64,000 nucleotides of DNA from JBJKSO01 sp046703825 (GTDB lineage: Bacteria > Chloroflexota > Dormibacteria > Aeolococcales > Bog-877): positions 3,146 to 67,145 of the forward strand of contig JBJKSO010000105.1 in NCBI GenBank assembly GCA_046703825.1, written 5' to 3'. Each line of letters starts with the position of its first letter. The first letter of the stretch is position 1. The notes below the pieces were generated by a model that made no database searches, was not told where the DNA came from, and was given only the letters and a program-made list of their open reading frames with translations. This document shows, one piece after another, positions 17,180-26,370 of the stretch. Both the position numbers and the translations under genes were made by a program.

Positions 17180-17262
17180 CTTCCCGACGCTGGTACTAAC
17201 CAGATCCGGTCATCAGGGTTGGCGTTGCCGCCTCTCAGCGCCTGCCGGCGCACCCCTAGCTG
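17180..17262 (-). ncRNA. TPP riboswitch (THI element)
   Basis: On the minus strand the two conserved halves are plain: AGGGGTGC, GCGCTGAGAGGCGG, then ACCC and GGATCTGGTTAGTACCAGCG followed by TCGGGAAG. CTGAGA and the GATCTGGTTA/TACCAGCG elements are the pyrimidine- and diphosphate-binding cores of the class. It sits about 48 bases before cytX-thiD and should reduce their expression when thiamine diphosphate is plentiful. Confidence 0.95.
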
Positions 17263-17346
17263 GAGCTGACGCTCCGTGGCGAGTATAGGGCTATCCCCCT
17301 GCGGCCGGCCTCGGGTGAGCCTCGGTGAGTCGATGAGCGCAGCCGA

Positions 17347-17374
17347 CCCCGGCACCGACCAGGCGGTGCCGGGG
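17347..17374. terminator. Strong GC hairpin between the surface-protein gene and the riboswitch
   Basis: CCCCGGCACCG and CGGTGCCGGGG form a perfect 11-base-pair stem with a six-base loop. It lies 20 bases beyond the stop of the LPATG protein gene and before the riboswitch leader on the same strand. It has no T tract, so it may act as a factor-assisted terminator or RNA-stabilising end. Confidence 0.55.
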
Positions 17375-17393
17375 GGCTCTCGGGGCGATCAGG

Positions 17394-18521
17394 TTAGGGT
17401 CGATTCCCGCGGTGAAGGCGTCGCTCCACGGCCACGCCGCCCAGCAGCACCGTCCCGAGCACCACCATCAGCAGGCCCCAGACCACCTGCACGCCGGCCC
17501 CGGTGGCGGGCAGCTGGGTGGTGGAGGCAGCCAGGACGCCGCCCGCCGGGGTCGCCATCGTGTACGCAGCGGCACCGCCGTCGGACACCACGTCCTTGCC
17601 GCCGCAGAACATGTTCACGGTCACGTTGGTCAGCTGCGAAGAGCCGGCCGGGTTGTTGCCGACGGTGAAGTTGAATGTCTTGGTCGTGACGGCGGGCGTG
17701 GTCGTGGTGAAGTCGAAGTAGTAGCAGCTCACCGATGTGGAGGAACTCTGGCAGCAGGGGGCCGGGCCAGTCGGAGCACCGCTGGTCGGGCACGTCGCCA
17801 TGCCCGCTGGCGCCTGGAACGTCTGGCTACCACTCCAGGTCAGCGTGATCTCGCCCTCACTGGAAGGGACGGTCGTGGTCTGGGTGGTGGTGACGCTGAG
17901 GGTGGTTGAGCCACCGTTGGCAAGTCCTGTGGCGGGCTGGTAACTGGCGGTCACGTTCGGCTGAACCACGTTGAGGGTGAGTGTCTGGGGATCGAGCTGT
18001 CCTTGCGGGGACTGCTCGGGCGATGAGTAGGCGGCAGCCACCGTTATCTGATACGGGCTCCCGGTCACCGCCGTATAGACATTCGGACTTGACTGCGTGT
18101 CCACCGGGACTACTACAAAGTCGTGAGGGATCGTGAACGTGCTCTGGTTGCTGGGCCAGTTGTCGTAGTAACAGGTGATGGAGGTTGGGCTAGTGAGAGC
18201 TGAAGGGCAAGAAGCGTTGGGATCGTTGCCCGTGTAGTAAATGCGAGCGTTGGAGCTGTTCGACGTGAGAGTGAGCATTCCGTACGGGCCCGCGAGATCC
18301 CCCGTGGCGGCTTGGACCTCCACGGCGATCTTTACCACGGTCCCGGGATATGCGGTGAAGCTGGCCGCCGGGGTCGTGGTCCCGGCGTAGAGGCCGGTGC
18401 CAGGGGCGGCCACGACCGTCGGGGTGGAGCTGGTGGTGTCTGCCGAAGCCGTCATCAGGCCGACGATGCCGAAGGTAAAGGCGCCCATGGTGGCCACCAC
18501 CGGCAGGACCAATCGCCGCAT
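17394..18521 (-). CDS. Secreted surface protein with LPATG sortase sorting signal
   Basis: About 375 residues. A signal peptide ends at TASA-DTT. The body is rich in threonine and serine with beta-strand repeats resembling Ig-like surface domains, and contains paired cysteines (ASCPS, ITCYY; ATCPT, CCQSS, VSCYYF). The C-terminus is a textbook sorting signal: LPATG, a hydrophobic helix, then RRLHRGNR. It should be cleaved and linked to the wall by a sortase, none of which is in the window. GTG at 18524 directly precedes the ATG chosen here; AGGAGG fits either start. The stop of a small upstream frame overlaps this start. Confidence 0.85.
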   Translation of the reverse strand: MRRLVLPVVATMGAFTFGIVGLMTASADTTSSTPTVVAAPGTGLYAGTTTPAASFTAYPGTVVKIAVEVQAATGDLAGPYGMLTLTSNSSNARIYYTGNDPNASCPSALTSPTSITCYYDNWPSNQSTFTIPHDFVVVPVDTQSSPNVYTAVTGSPYQITVAAAYSSPEQSPQGQLDPQTLTLNVVQPNVTASYQPATGLANGGSTTLSVTTTQTTTVPSSEGEITLTWSGSQTFQAPAGMATCPTSGAPTGPAPCCQSSSTSVSCYYFDFTTTTPAVTTKTFNFTVGNNPAGSSQLTNVTVNMFCGGKDVVSDGGAAAYTMATPAGGVLAASTTQLPATGAGVQVVWGLLMVVLGTVLLGGVAVERRLHRGNRP

Positions 18522-18631
18522 CACTCCCCTCCTCTCTGGTCTCGCGTCAGAATCTCGCTCAGGAGCGTCTGCCCGACTTGCAATCGCCAGGTCGGCGATC
18601 TCCCGTTGACATGCTTCGCCGGCCTAGCCAT
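18521..18631 (-). CDS. Possible 36-residue leader peptide coupled to the surface-protein gene
   Basis: An ATG at 18631, preceded by GGAGGAGAAGG, opens a frame of 36 codons (MARPAKHVNGRSPTW start, basic and hydrophilic) whose TGA overlaps the start of the LPATG protein. The good ribosome binding site and the stop-start overlap suggest translational coupling. No family is known and the frame may be chance. Confidence 0.35.
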   Translation of the reverse strand: MARPAKHVNGRSPTWRLQVGQTLLSEILTRDQRGGE

Positions 18632-18846
18632 GGCCGCCTTCTCCTCCAACCGGCCGGCAAGCGCATGACGCCCGGGTGGACATTCCTGTTCTCCCTTTGG
18701 GCTGATTGTGCTGGGTTCTGGGCCGATCCGTCCAGTGTTTCCGGCAGCGGAGCTTTCGCTAGGCCAGTGGCAGCGGGGCGGAATCGAGTTGCAAGCAGGT
18801 GAGTGACACCGCATCGCTCGGCCAAGGCACCCGCAAGCGCGTTGGA

Positions 18847-20253
18847 TCAGCTGCCGGTTGCGGCACCGATCGGTTGCGGGCCTGCCACGGACTCCTTGCT
18901 CACGCTCGCGCCCAGCTCTCGCCGCTCAGCCAGCACCGCGATCACGGCGACCAGCGCCAGCAGAGGGATCTGGGCCAGGTACTCTTCAAGGCTTCGCCAG
19001 TTCAGCCAGAACGCCGACAGCGTCAAAACCGCAGCAGCCACCCTCCATCGGGGCCGCGCCAGGCCCCAGGTGAAGACGGCCAGCATGACCAGGGCGGTGA
19101 GGGCGAACGTCAGCAGGCGCGGGGGCGGAGGGATGACGTGGGCCAAGACCAGCTCAATCGGCCCGTACCCCAGAGGGAAGGTTGGCCCCCTCAGCACCCC
19201 CCAGACCTGCGCGATCGCATCCGGATAGCGCACGACCCACGGCAATACAGCCACGGCGATCGTGACCGACCCGGCGACGAGCCGCCGGGAAAACTGGCCC
19301 AGGTCGAGGCAGAGCAGGAAGTAGCCGGGCAGGAAGAACCAGGCCAGCTCATTCGAGCCCAGCGCCAGGGCCAGGCAAACCGCCGAGAGGATCGGTCTTC
19401 GGATCCACAGGACACTGAGCGCCATCAGGACGTACGCGAAGGCCTCGGCGTTGCCGTTGGCCGCAAAGTTGAGCGCCGAGCCGGGAATCGCGTATGTGAG
19501 CAGCACCACGCCCACCGCGACCGGCCAGAGAGGTCCTGCCGCCAGGGCAACCGCCACCAGTAGCACCACAATGCCGCCTAGGACCCAGATGGCTCGGGCT
19601 GAGGCGCCCGCGTGGGCCACCGGAATCATCGAGACTGGATCCAGCGGCGGTTTGCCCAGGCGCGAGAAGTAGCCGTAGTCGGCCCTGTTGCTGGCGGCGG
19701 CGTCGATCTGGGCGGGACTGGGGTAGACGCGCACGTCTCGAAAGGGTCCCGCCTTCAGCGGGGTGGCCAGCGCCGGCGGCAGCGCCATGCTCTTCAAACA
19801 GCCGATCTCAGTCACGTGGTAGGGATCTCGGCCGGCGACGATTGCCCGGGCTCCGCAGACTGCCATGGCGTTGGCATCGTCGATCAGCAACTGGCCGGAC
19901 GAGATCGGCCGAGAGAGGCCCCACCCCACTCCTACCGCCACGACGAGGGCCAGGAGGGGGCTCACCAGAAGCAGCCGACCGGGCTTAAGCCGGGTGAGCC
20001 ACCCGGGCAGGGTGCGGACGCAGCAGAGTGCGACCACCGCGACGAAGGCCAGGAAGGCCACGTATTGGAAGACCAAGTTGGCGGTGAGGGCCGCCTGACC
20101 GGGCACCCGGTCAGCCAACCACAGCCAATTGGCGAACCGCAGCGCCACCAGCGCGACCACCAGAAGCACGAGGCGGTCCGCGAACGCGCCCTGGGGCGCC
20201 CAGGACGGCAGGTACCTAGATCTCGATAACCGATCGACCACCCCGCTGATCAT
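18847..20253 (-). CDS. GT-C-like polytopic membrane glycosyltransferase, paralogue 1
   Basis: 468 residues from ATG 20253; the frame is open further upstream, but that part runs opposite the thioesterase gene and is not protein-like. About ten to twelve membrane helices follow a first extracytoplasmic loop with DDANAMAVCGARAIVAGRDP and a second cysteine after TEIG. The GxDPY element is typical of the GT-C/GT87 polyprenol-phosphate-dependent transferases. Two other genes in this region share the loop signature with the same spacing. It probably adds sugars to a lipid, glycan or surface protein outside the membrane. The specific substrate is unknown. Confidence 0.75.
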   Translation of the reverse strand: MISGVVDRLSRSRYLPSWAPQGAFADRLVLLVVALVALRFANWLWLADRVPGQAALTANLVFQYVAFLAFVAVVALCCVRTLPGWLTRLKPGRLLLVSPLLALVVAVGVGWGLSRPISSGQLLIDDANAMAVCGARAIVAGRDPYHVTEIGCLKSMALPPALATPLKAGPFRDVRVYPSPAQIDAAASNRADYGYFSRLGKPPLDPVSMIPVAHAGASARAIWVLGGIVVLLVAVALAAGPLWPVAVGVVLLTYAIPGSALNFAANGNAEAFAYVLMALSVLWIRRPILSAVCLALALGSNELAWFFLPGYFLLCLDLGQFSRRLVAGSVTIAVAVLPWVVRYPDAIAQVWGVLRGPTFPLGYGPIELVLAHVIPPPPRLLTFALTALVMLAVFTWGLARPRWRVAAAVLTLSAFWLNWRSLEEYLAQIPLLALVAVIAVLAERRELGASVSKESVAGPQPIGAATGS

Positions 20254-20328
20254 GTGTGGACCTAGTTTGACCGCCTCAGCGCCATAGGGTGTGCCGGCAC
20301 CGCCCATCCTGTTCTCGATAATGGGAAG

Positions 20329-20784
20329 GTGGCAGTCGATCCCCTCGAGTACACCGCAAGGTGGTCGGTGCGCCAGTACGAACTGGACGTCAACGGTCAC
20401 GTCAACAACGCTGTCTATCTCAACTACGCGGAGGAGTTGGCGGTTCAGCACGCCGCCCGGAGCGGATTCGGTCCCGAATGGACCGCGGCGCACGACGGTG
20501 CCTGGTTCATCCGGCGCAACGAGATCACTTACTACGCTCCGGCGAGATACGGGGATGAGCTCGAATTGACGGTGCGGCTGGAGCTGGTCCGCGGAGCGAG
20601 AGGCCACCGAAGAACAACGATTCGGCGAGTGGGCGATGGTGCGCTCATTGCGGTTGTCTTCACCGAATGGGTCTGGACGCGACGCTCAGACGGCAAGCCT
20701 GCGCCCGTCCCGCAGGAGCTCGTGGAGCTGGCCGCTAGCGCCGCTCGGGTTGCACGGCAGGCGGCACGGCGTCCGCCCAACTGA
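20329..20784 (+). CDS. Acyl-CoA thioesterase, hotdog fold (4HBT/YbgC type)
   Basis: 151 residues. The DVNGHVNNAVYLNYAEE block with the catalytic aspartate and HVNN is the hallmark of 4HBT thioesterases, and the RRNEITYYAPARYGDELE segment fits the second strand set. It hydrolyses acyl-CoA or acyl-ACP in the cytoplasm. The gene is divergent from the neighbouring GT-C-like gene, 75 bases apart. Substrate length cannot be inferred. Confidence 0.88.
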   Translation: MAVDPLEYTARWSVRQYELDVNGHVNNAVYLNYAEELAVQHAARSGFGPEWTAAHDGAWFIRRNEITYYAPARYGDELELTVRLELVRGARGHRRTTIRRVGDGALIAVVFTEWVWTRRSDGKPAPVPQELVELAASAARVARQAARRPPN

Positions 20785-21152
20785 CCTCCTTACGGATCCG
20801 ATCCACAGTCGCTCCCTTGGCTGTAGCTCTCACAGATACCGTAAGAAGTCCGCCTGGCTGGAGCTCCAGCAAACAGTCAGTCCCCGGAGAAGGCTGCTAC
20901 TGGTTGGGGGCAGACGGACCGCAGCGACCGGGGCACTACTCTGGTCGCCTCACCATGCCTATCCCGCCAAGGGCGAGACGCAGCCCAGGCGCGAACGTAC
21001 ACCGTCGGTAGCGCTCACCTCTCGGCGCTGGAGCGCGCCGTGCAATCGCCTCGCTCCCCTGCTTGGAGAACACCTGTCATACGCTGCGTACCGCAGCCAA
21101 TTCCCTCCTGGCTTCACGCCCGAATTAGGGTCCGCTTCGAATGCGGCCCCGC
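20785..21152. other. Gene-free stretch
   Basis: This 368-base gap lies between the thioesterase and the frameshifted solute-binding gene, which face each other. No frame reads like a protein on either strand, and no tRNA, clear terminator or long repeat was found. GC content starts to fall here towards the solute-binding gene. Confidence 0.6.
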
Positions 21153-22978
21153 TCACTTGACCCGCCAATCCTGTGGGTAGATGTTGAGCATCGGGTCTTG
21201 GGGCGCCCAGCCTTTGATGGTGGTCCGGACTGCCGAGACCTGGAGTGGCGGAGTGGGAGGAAACAACGTGGGGACCAGTTTCACGATCAGATTCTCATAA
21301 GCCTTCAGCTGACTGACGCCAGCACCGCCAGCGTAGGAAGCCTCGATCGCTCTGGTAACTGCGGAGTTCGAGTAGCCGTCTCCGCTGTCGGCCGCCTTAG
21401 GCGCGTAGATATCCTCACCAGTTGGGTAGAAGTCTGGCTCGTATAGGAAGCGTGGTGCGACCAAGAATGCCATCTGCCATGTGCACTTGGCAGAAATAGC
21501 GGTCGTACCGGCGCAGGCGGTCTCCTCTCCCAACAACGTAGACAGCGTGCCCGACTTTAGGGTAATGTGCACACCCGCCTTTCCAAACTCGATTGAAGCA
21601 GTGCGCTCTCGGTCTGCAGCGCCAACATTCCGCTGGAGTACAAGAATTGGAACTGCAATGGGTCTCCCTCGCCTATCCCCGCACCACACTCATTGGCGCC
21701 GGCCCCTGGTCTAACGCAGCTCGAGGTTCCGCCAGGAACAACTCTCCAGCCATGCTCTTTAAGCACACTTTCAGCCCGTTTCGGATTGTAGGAGTAGAGC
21801 CCTTTCCGCTCTAAGCTGGACACAAAGTTGCTCGCGGGCTTCAGCGGGACCGGTCCATTGGTGATGGTAGCCAAGCCGTCGTAGACGGCCTTAATGAGCT
21901 GTGGCTGATCTATCAGCATCTGAAGCGCCTGCCGTACGTAGGGCTGGCTCAGGATCGGTCCGCTTTGTGGGTTGAGGTAGTCCAGATCGATATAGGTGAA
22001 GGCCCATCCCCACCATGGAACCACGCTGTAGCCGCGCTTCTTCAATACCCCGGCTTGAGCAGTGTCTTGAGGAGGGATGTAGCCGTAGTCCACGGCACCG
22101 GATCGCAACGCATTAAATTCGGCCGTATCCGAAGTGAACGGCTCCAAGATGAACTTGGAAACGGAGCCACTGACCTTCCCGGAATAGGAATGGTTCCGAG
22201 CAAAAACGACATAGCCATTCGAATCGTAGGTCTGTAGTCGCCAGGGCCCGTCGACGACGCGCCAGAGTGGGTTCGTGTCGTACGTAGGCAAGTTCTTGGC
22301 TTGTCCAATCAAGTAGTTGTAGACGGCCCGAGCGCCCGAAGGGGTGGCGTCATACGCACCAGGTGCAGTGCCCGCTTCGCGATCCCACGCCATAGGCATG
22401 GGCGTGACCTGGCTCAGCTCGTTGTAGGTGAACCAGTAGGGAGAGAACGAGTGTTCCAAAGTAAACCGGACCGCATCTCCGGCCACCATCTTGTAGGCTT
22501 TGACGTTGTCTGGGAAGGTGCCGGCTGCGTAGGGTCCGAAGTTAGTCTTCTCTTGTTCCAGCAGATTCATCCAGAAGATCACGTCACGGGCGTCTACAGT
22601 CTCGCCGTTCGACCACTTCCAACCCTTCATCCGCACCGTAACCACCGTGTCGCCGTTCGAGTAGACGGGAGGGTACGCTGCGCTCAGTGACGGGTTAAGC
22701 ACAGGTTTGCCGTCCTTGCCAAACCAGTACAACGGCAGGTACATGAGATATTGAAACTGTTCCTGATTGGTCGAGTCGAAGTAGGCACCACTCATCATTG
22801 GAAAGATGTAATTAGGTGGAGAACCTGGCTGCTCGGCGAATGTGACGCTGCTAGCAGATGTACCCTTGGCTTGAGCAGGAGCCCCTGGCACAAGGACCAC
22901 GGCTACCATAGCGACGATCCCAGCGATCGCTAGACCCAACTTGCGTCCGAGGCTGTCCCCGATCGACGCATCCCCCAT
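21153..22978 (-). pseudogene. Frameshifted extracellular solute-binding protein, family 5 (peptide/nickel ABC type)
   Basis: The gene starts at ATG 22978 (GGGAGG upstream) with a signal peptide (AIVAMVAVVLVPGAPAQAKG). It has classic SBP_bac_5 features: WKWSNGETVDARDVIFW, FNALRSGAVDYGYIPP, then YVRQALQMLIDQPQLIKAVY. At about 21590-21600 the frame changes: ALLQSS in the first frame continues as IEFGKAGVHITLKSG in another and runs on to DWRVK. Joined, the product is about 608 residues, normal for the family. One indel is the only defect seen, so it is either a young pseudogene or an assembly error. No ABC permease or ATPase genes adjoin it. Its GC content is well below that of its neighbours. 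Confidence 0.85.
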
Positions 22979-23309
22979 CAACCTCCCTCCCAATGTCGAG
23001 TGTCGTCAATCATAGCTGGCGCTTTGGGCGAGCGCCATACACCGAGAGGTGATCCAAGCGTGCCTGAGGCGTCCCGGGCGGTCAGGGACCGGGCGGCTGC
23101 CGGGGCGCGAGGAATAGAACGGGCCCGATGAGCGGGCGGGTGAGTCGAAGTCAACAAATTGGCATATCCGCCTTGCCGGTTGTCCGTTCGGCGCAGTTAC
23201 CAGGAAACCCCTTAGGTCGCCAACGGGATGGGGCTTCACAGCCGTGGATCGGGGCCGGTCGGCAGAAGCGGCAGGCCCACCCCAGGCAGGGCCCGAGTCG
23301 CAAGTCACC
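22979..23309. other. Intergenic region upstream of the solute-binding gene
   Basis: No coding frame is convincing. A short hairpin, GGCGCT (23018-23023) with AGCGCC (23031-23036), lies about 40 bases upstream of the solute-binding gene start and could be regulatory or end the transcript of the GT-C-like gene from the right. Nothing else was recognised. Confidence 0.4.
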
Positions 23310-24707
23310 CTAGTCGGACGCCACCGGTAGGGCCACGCGGCTTTTGAAAGGCCGAGCTGGGCTGGGCACGCTGTCGCGCAAATGCTCCAACCGGTACCAC
23401 CCGACGAGCGCGGCCGGGGTCAGCCAAAAAACTGGAGAGTAGTAATAGAGGAGTCCTCGCCAGCTGAGTGCAAAGCAGACGAAGACCGTCGGCACCATGC
23501 ACCACCTCAGCTGTGGACGCGCCACGGCCAGGGAAGCACAACCGACTATGCCGGCAGTCAGCAACAAGCCGCATAACTCGCGAGACGCCGCGGTGTTGGG
23601 CAGCAGCGGCCCAAGAGACGCGCCCATGGCAAACTCTGGGAGGCTGATGAAACGCCACAACTCGGCGACCAGGTGGTGATCCCAGAGCAGCCAGGGCACG
23701 GTGCCTGCGGCGACGCCTCCGACAAGCCAGGCCACGCGCTGGGAACGATCCCGCTCACCCAGAAGGATCGCAGCATAGACGGGCGCTGCGATCCAGGTGA
23801 GGGGGTTCGAACATACAGCAGCGGCGACTGCCAATGAGCTCACTCGGGGACGGTCCAGCAGTCCAAAGCCAACCGCCAATAGCAGGTAGCTGATGTCCTC
23901 GGGATTCCAGCCAAAGGCAACCAACAACCACCACATCGCCAGGCTCTGCCAGAGGACCAGATACAAGCGACCCGGCACCGGACGTCGCCAAAGCACCAGC
24001 ATCAGCAAGAGGCAGACTGCGGCGACCCAAACATAAACCAACGTCCATCCGCCGTAGGCCACAGGCACCAGCAAGAGAGTGGCCTCGGGCGGGTATCCGA
24101 AAGCCGGGTACCCGCTGTGACTTCCGGTCGACTCGTCCTGTCGAAGAACCGCCCCCTGTTTTTTGACACTTGGGAGCCGATTGGATCTCGCAAATACGCC
24201 ACGATGGATCGGAGTGGCCCCGGGAAGATTGAGATTCAGTCGTCGGAAGCACTGAGGTTCATAGGTCGAGTAGGGATCGGCGCCGTGCAGCACGTCCTGA
24301 GCGGCACACAACATGGTCGCCGGTGGATCGTTCTGTGGTGCCCCAGCGCTGAACTCCAAAATGCTGGCGGCAGACACGATGCCCAGAAGAAGCACCGCGA
24401 TGAGCGCTGCCGACCGGGGTGAGAGCACCGCGGGTACTCGCTCGCCCCAGGGTTTCCGACTGAGACTGTTGGCCGTGAGCGCTACGCAGGGTACGGCCAG
24501 CAAGGGGCGAGCCCACAGTACGAGACCGAAGTGATTGACCAGCAGCGTGATCGCCATCCAGACGAAGAGGGCGAAGATGCCCTGAGCCGTTCGGATGGGT
24601 AGGGTGTGGGGCTCGAGCCGGTGGCTGGGGCCGGGAGAACGGGGCGTCCTCCTAACCCATCCGGCGAATCGTCGCGGCCTCCTCCATCTCAACTTCCCAC
24701 GGTGCAT
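23310..24707 (-). CDS. GT-C-like polytopic membrane glycosyltransferase, paralogue 2
   Basis: 465 residues, about ten to twelve membrane helices after a basic N-terminus. The first outer loop reads DPPATMLCAAQDVLHGADPY, then a second cysteine after YEPQ, then ATPIHRG; the GYPP element follows about 45 residues later. The two cysteines are 19 positions apart, exactly as in the paralogues on both sides. The start is ATG 24707. Its role is inferred as transfer of sugar from a polyprenyl-phosphate donor on the outer face. It is divergent from paralogue 3 across a 204-base gap. Confidence 0.75.
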   Translation of the reverse strand: MHRGKLRWRRPRRFAGWVRRTPRSPGPSHRLEPHTLPIRTAQGIFALFVWMAITLLVNHFGLVLWARPLLAVPCVALTANSLSRKPWGERVPAVLSPRSAALIAVLLLGIVSAASILEFSAGAPQNDPPATMLCAAQDVLHGADPYSTYEPQCFRRLNLNLPGATPIHRGVFARSNRLPSVKKQGAVLRQDESTGSHSGYPAFGYPPEATLLLVPVAYGGWTLVYVWVAAVCLLLMLVLWRRPVPGRLYLVLWQSLAMWWLLVAFGWNPEDISYLLLAVGFGLLDRPRVSSLAVAAAVCSNPLTWIAAPVYAAILLGERDRSQRVAWLVGGVAAGTVPWLLWDHHLVAELWRFISLPEFAMGASLGPLLPNTAASRELCGLLLTAGIVGCASLAVARPQLRWCMVPTVFVCFALSWRGLLYYYSPVFWLTPAALVGWYRLEHLRDSVPSPARPFKSRVALPVASD

Positions 24708-24911
24708 CTAGCCGTCGAGGCTAGCCAATAGCAGCTCAGCAATCGGTTCGGAGCCGGTCACGACGTTGTCAGCGAGTTGACGTTTGTGTAACAGGTCGAT
24801 CGGCACCCCAGAGTACGAGCGCCTTTTGCGAAATAGTCGGCTGGCAGTGACAGTCGGTGCGCGGGGCGGAGCCTCGCCCCTTTCAAGGTCTACGGTCGCG
24901 GTGGGGCGGGC

Positions 24912-26327
24912 GTGACGTTTGGCGCGATCGCTCGCACTTCCCGGAACGTGCTGTCGCGCCTTCAACCATGGCATCCGCCCAGCGCTTCGGCTGACGCCCT
25001 GGGATTGCTCCTGCTGACGGTCATCGCGTGGGATCTGCTGCTGACGTTGGACGCGCACCTCACGGCGGCCACCTCAGGCTTCTTGCATGTGGTGACCTTC
25101 GCGGCCTATCCGCTCCTCGTCGCTCTCTGCATCGTCTGTGTCGCCGATCCACCGTTGACCTTTGTGAGCCGTCTCCCATTCCGACGAGTCCTCTCGGTGG
25201 CCCCACTGGTGGTTTTGATTGGGCTTGCATGCCTCGTGGTCCAGGTGCCATCTGCCGTCAGCAGCTCGAATCGAATCCAGGATGATGTGACGCCATCCAT
25301 ACTCTGCGCCGCTCAGGACGTGATGCGCGGGAAAGATCCCTATCTAACGCCGGAGCTCAGTTGCCTCAATCGCCTACACGTCACGCCCGTGGTGGGAACT
25401 CCCCTGATGCGCGGTCCTCTGGCGCACCAGAGAACGTATCCCACACATAGGCGTATCCTGCAAGTGGCCGCGGCCTCCGAGCACAAAAGCTTTAAGAGTC
25501 CGGCATTCCCCGTGTTCGGCTATCCGCCGATGAGCTTTATCTGGATGCTGCCGGTCGCGCTACTGGGACATGGTGCCTGGGTGGCCTGGACGCTGCTCGG
25601 AGGCGCCATTTGGCTGGCGGCCGTGGCCAGGGGCTCACGCGCTTTGTGGCCGGCGGCGGTGCTGCTGATGATCTTGCAGTTCGGTGCAGGGTCGGTGCTG
25701 GCCGCGGCAACCCAGGGTGATGGGGAGTTCTTTGGTTTCGCGTGCGCCAGCCTGGCGATCTTGTTCATGGACCGCGCCCGCACGTCATCAGTGCTGATGG
25801 CTCTGGCCGTGCTCACCAACCCGTTGCTGCTGTTGGTCGCGGCTGGCTACGGGGCAATGGCCAGGCACTTTGGCGGGGCGTCGAGGCGGCTCGCTGTCTT
25901 CTTGGCCACATGCCTTCTCATCGGGCTCCCGTGGATCGTCGTGGAACGCAATGCCCTAGCGTCGATGGTGGGCCTGGTCACCCAGCCCACCTTCGCCTTC
26001 GGGTTGGGCCTGGTGCAGGCGTTCGGCAGCTCGCCCGACCCCACTTGGGTGAAGCCCCTGCTCGACAGCCTCGTTGTTGCAGCGATGCTGGCGGTGCTCA
26101 CCCTCAGCTGGAGGTCGGCCCGATGGTCAGCTCTGGCCGTTGTGCTGGCACCAGCGCTCATGTGGTTGAGCTGGAAGAGCGATGCCAACTACCTGGCCCA
26201 GGTCTTCCCCTTGGCGGTAGCGGCGACAGTCGCCGTGTACCGGCTGCGCGATAGCACCACCTCGCCGGCCAATGAGCCGGCTCCGGCGCGGCCGGGAGCG
26301 GGCCTCGAAGGCTTGGCAGCCACCTGA
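24912..26327 (+). CDS. GT-C-like polytopic membrane glycosyltransferase, paralogue 3
   Basis: 471 residues from GTG 24912. The outer-loop signature is DDVTPSILCAAQDVMRGKDP, Y, then E and a second cysteine, then GTPLMRGP, and later FGYPPMSFIW. The layout of helices and the loop spacing match paralogue 2 closely and paralogue 1 more distantly. It ends in an alanine/proline-rich cytoplasmic tail. Substrate unknown. Divergent orientation to paralogue 2 suggests a shared control region at 24708-24911. Confidence 0.75.
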   Translation: MTFGAIARTSRNVLSRLQPWHPPSASADALGLLLLTVIAWDLLLTLDAHLTAATSGFLHVVTFAAYPLLVALCIVCVADPPLTFVSRLPFRRVLSVAPLVVLIGLACLVVQVPSAVSSSNRIQDDVTPSILCAAQDVMRGKDPYLTPELSCLNRLHVTPVVGTPLMRGPLAHQRTYPTHRRILQVAAASEHKSFKSPAFPVFGYPPMSFIWMLPVALLGHGAWVAWTLLGGAIWLAAVARGSRALWPAAVLLMILQFGAGSVLAAATQGDGEFFGFACASLAILFMDRARTSSVLMALAVLTNPLLLLVAAGYGAMARHFGGASRRLAVFLATCLLIGLPWIVVERNALASMVGLVTQPTFAFGLGLVQAFGSSPDPTWVKPLLDSLVVAAMLAVLTLSWRSARWSALAVVLAPALMWLSWKSDANYLAQVFPLAVAATVAVYRLRDSTTSPANEPAPARPGAGLEGLAAT

Positions 26328-26370
26328 GCTGGGCATCTCGGCGGTGGGCGGCCGCGCCGCCTGAGGACAC

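Noticed and set aside
18525..18846. Possible riboswitch upstream of the LPATG protein
   Set aside because: I compared it by eye with the c-di-GMP and other common classes and found no conserved core; a small coding frame explains part of it better.
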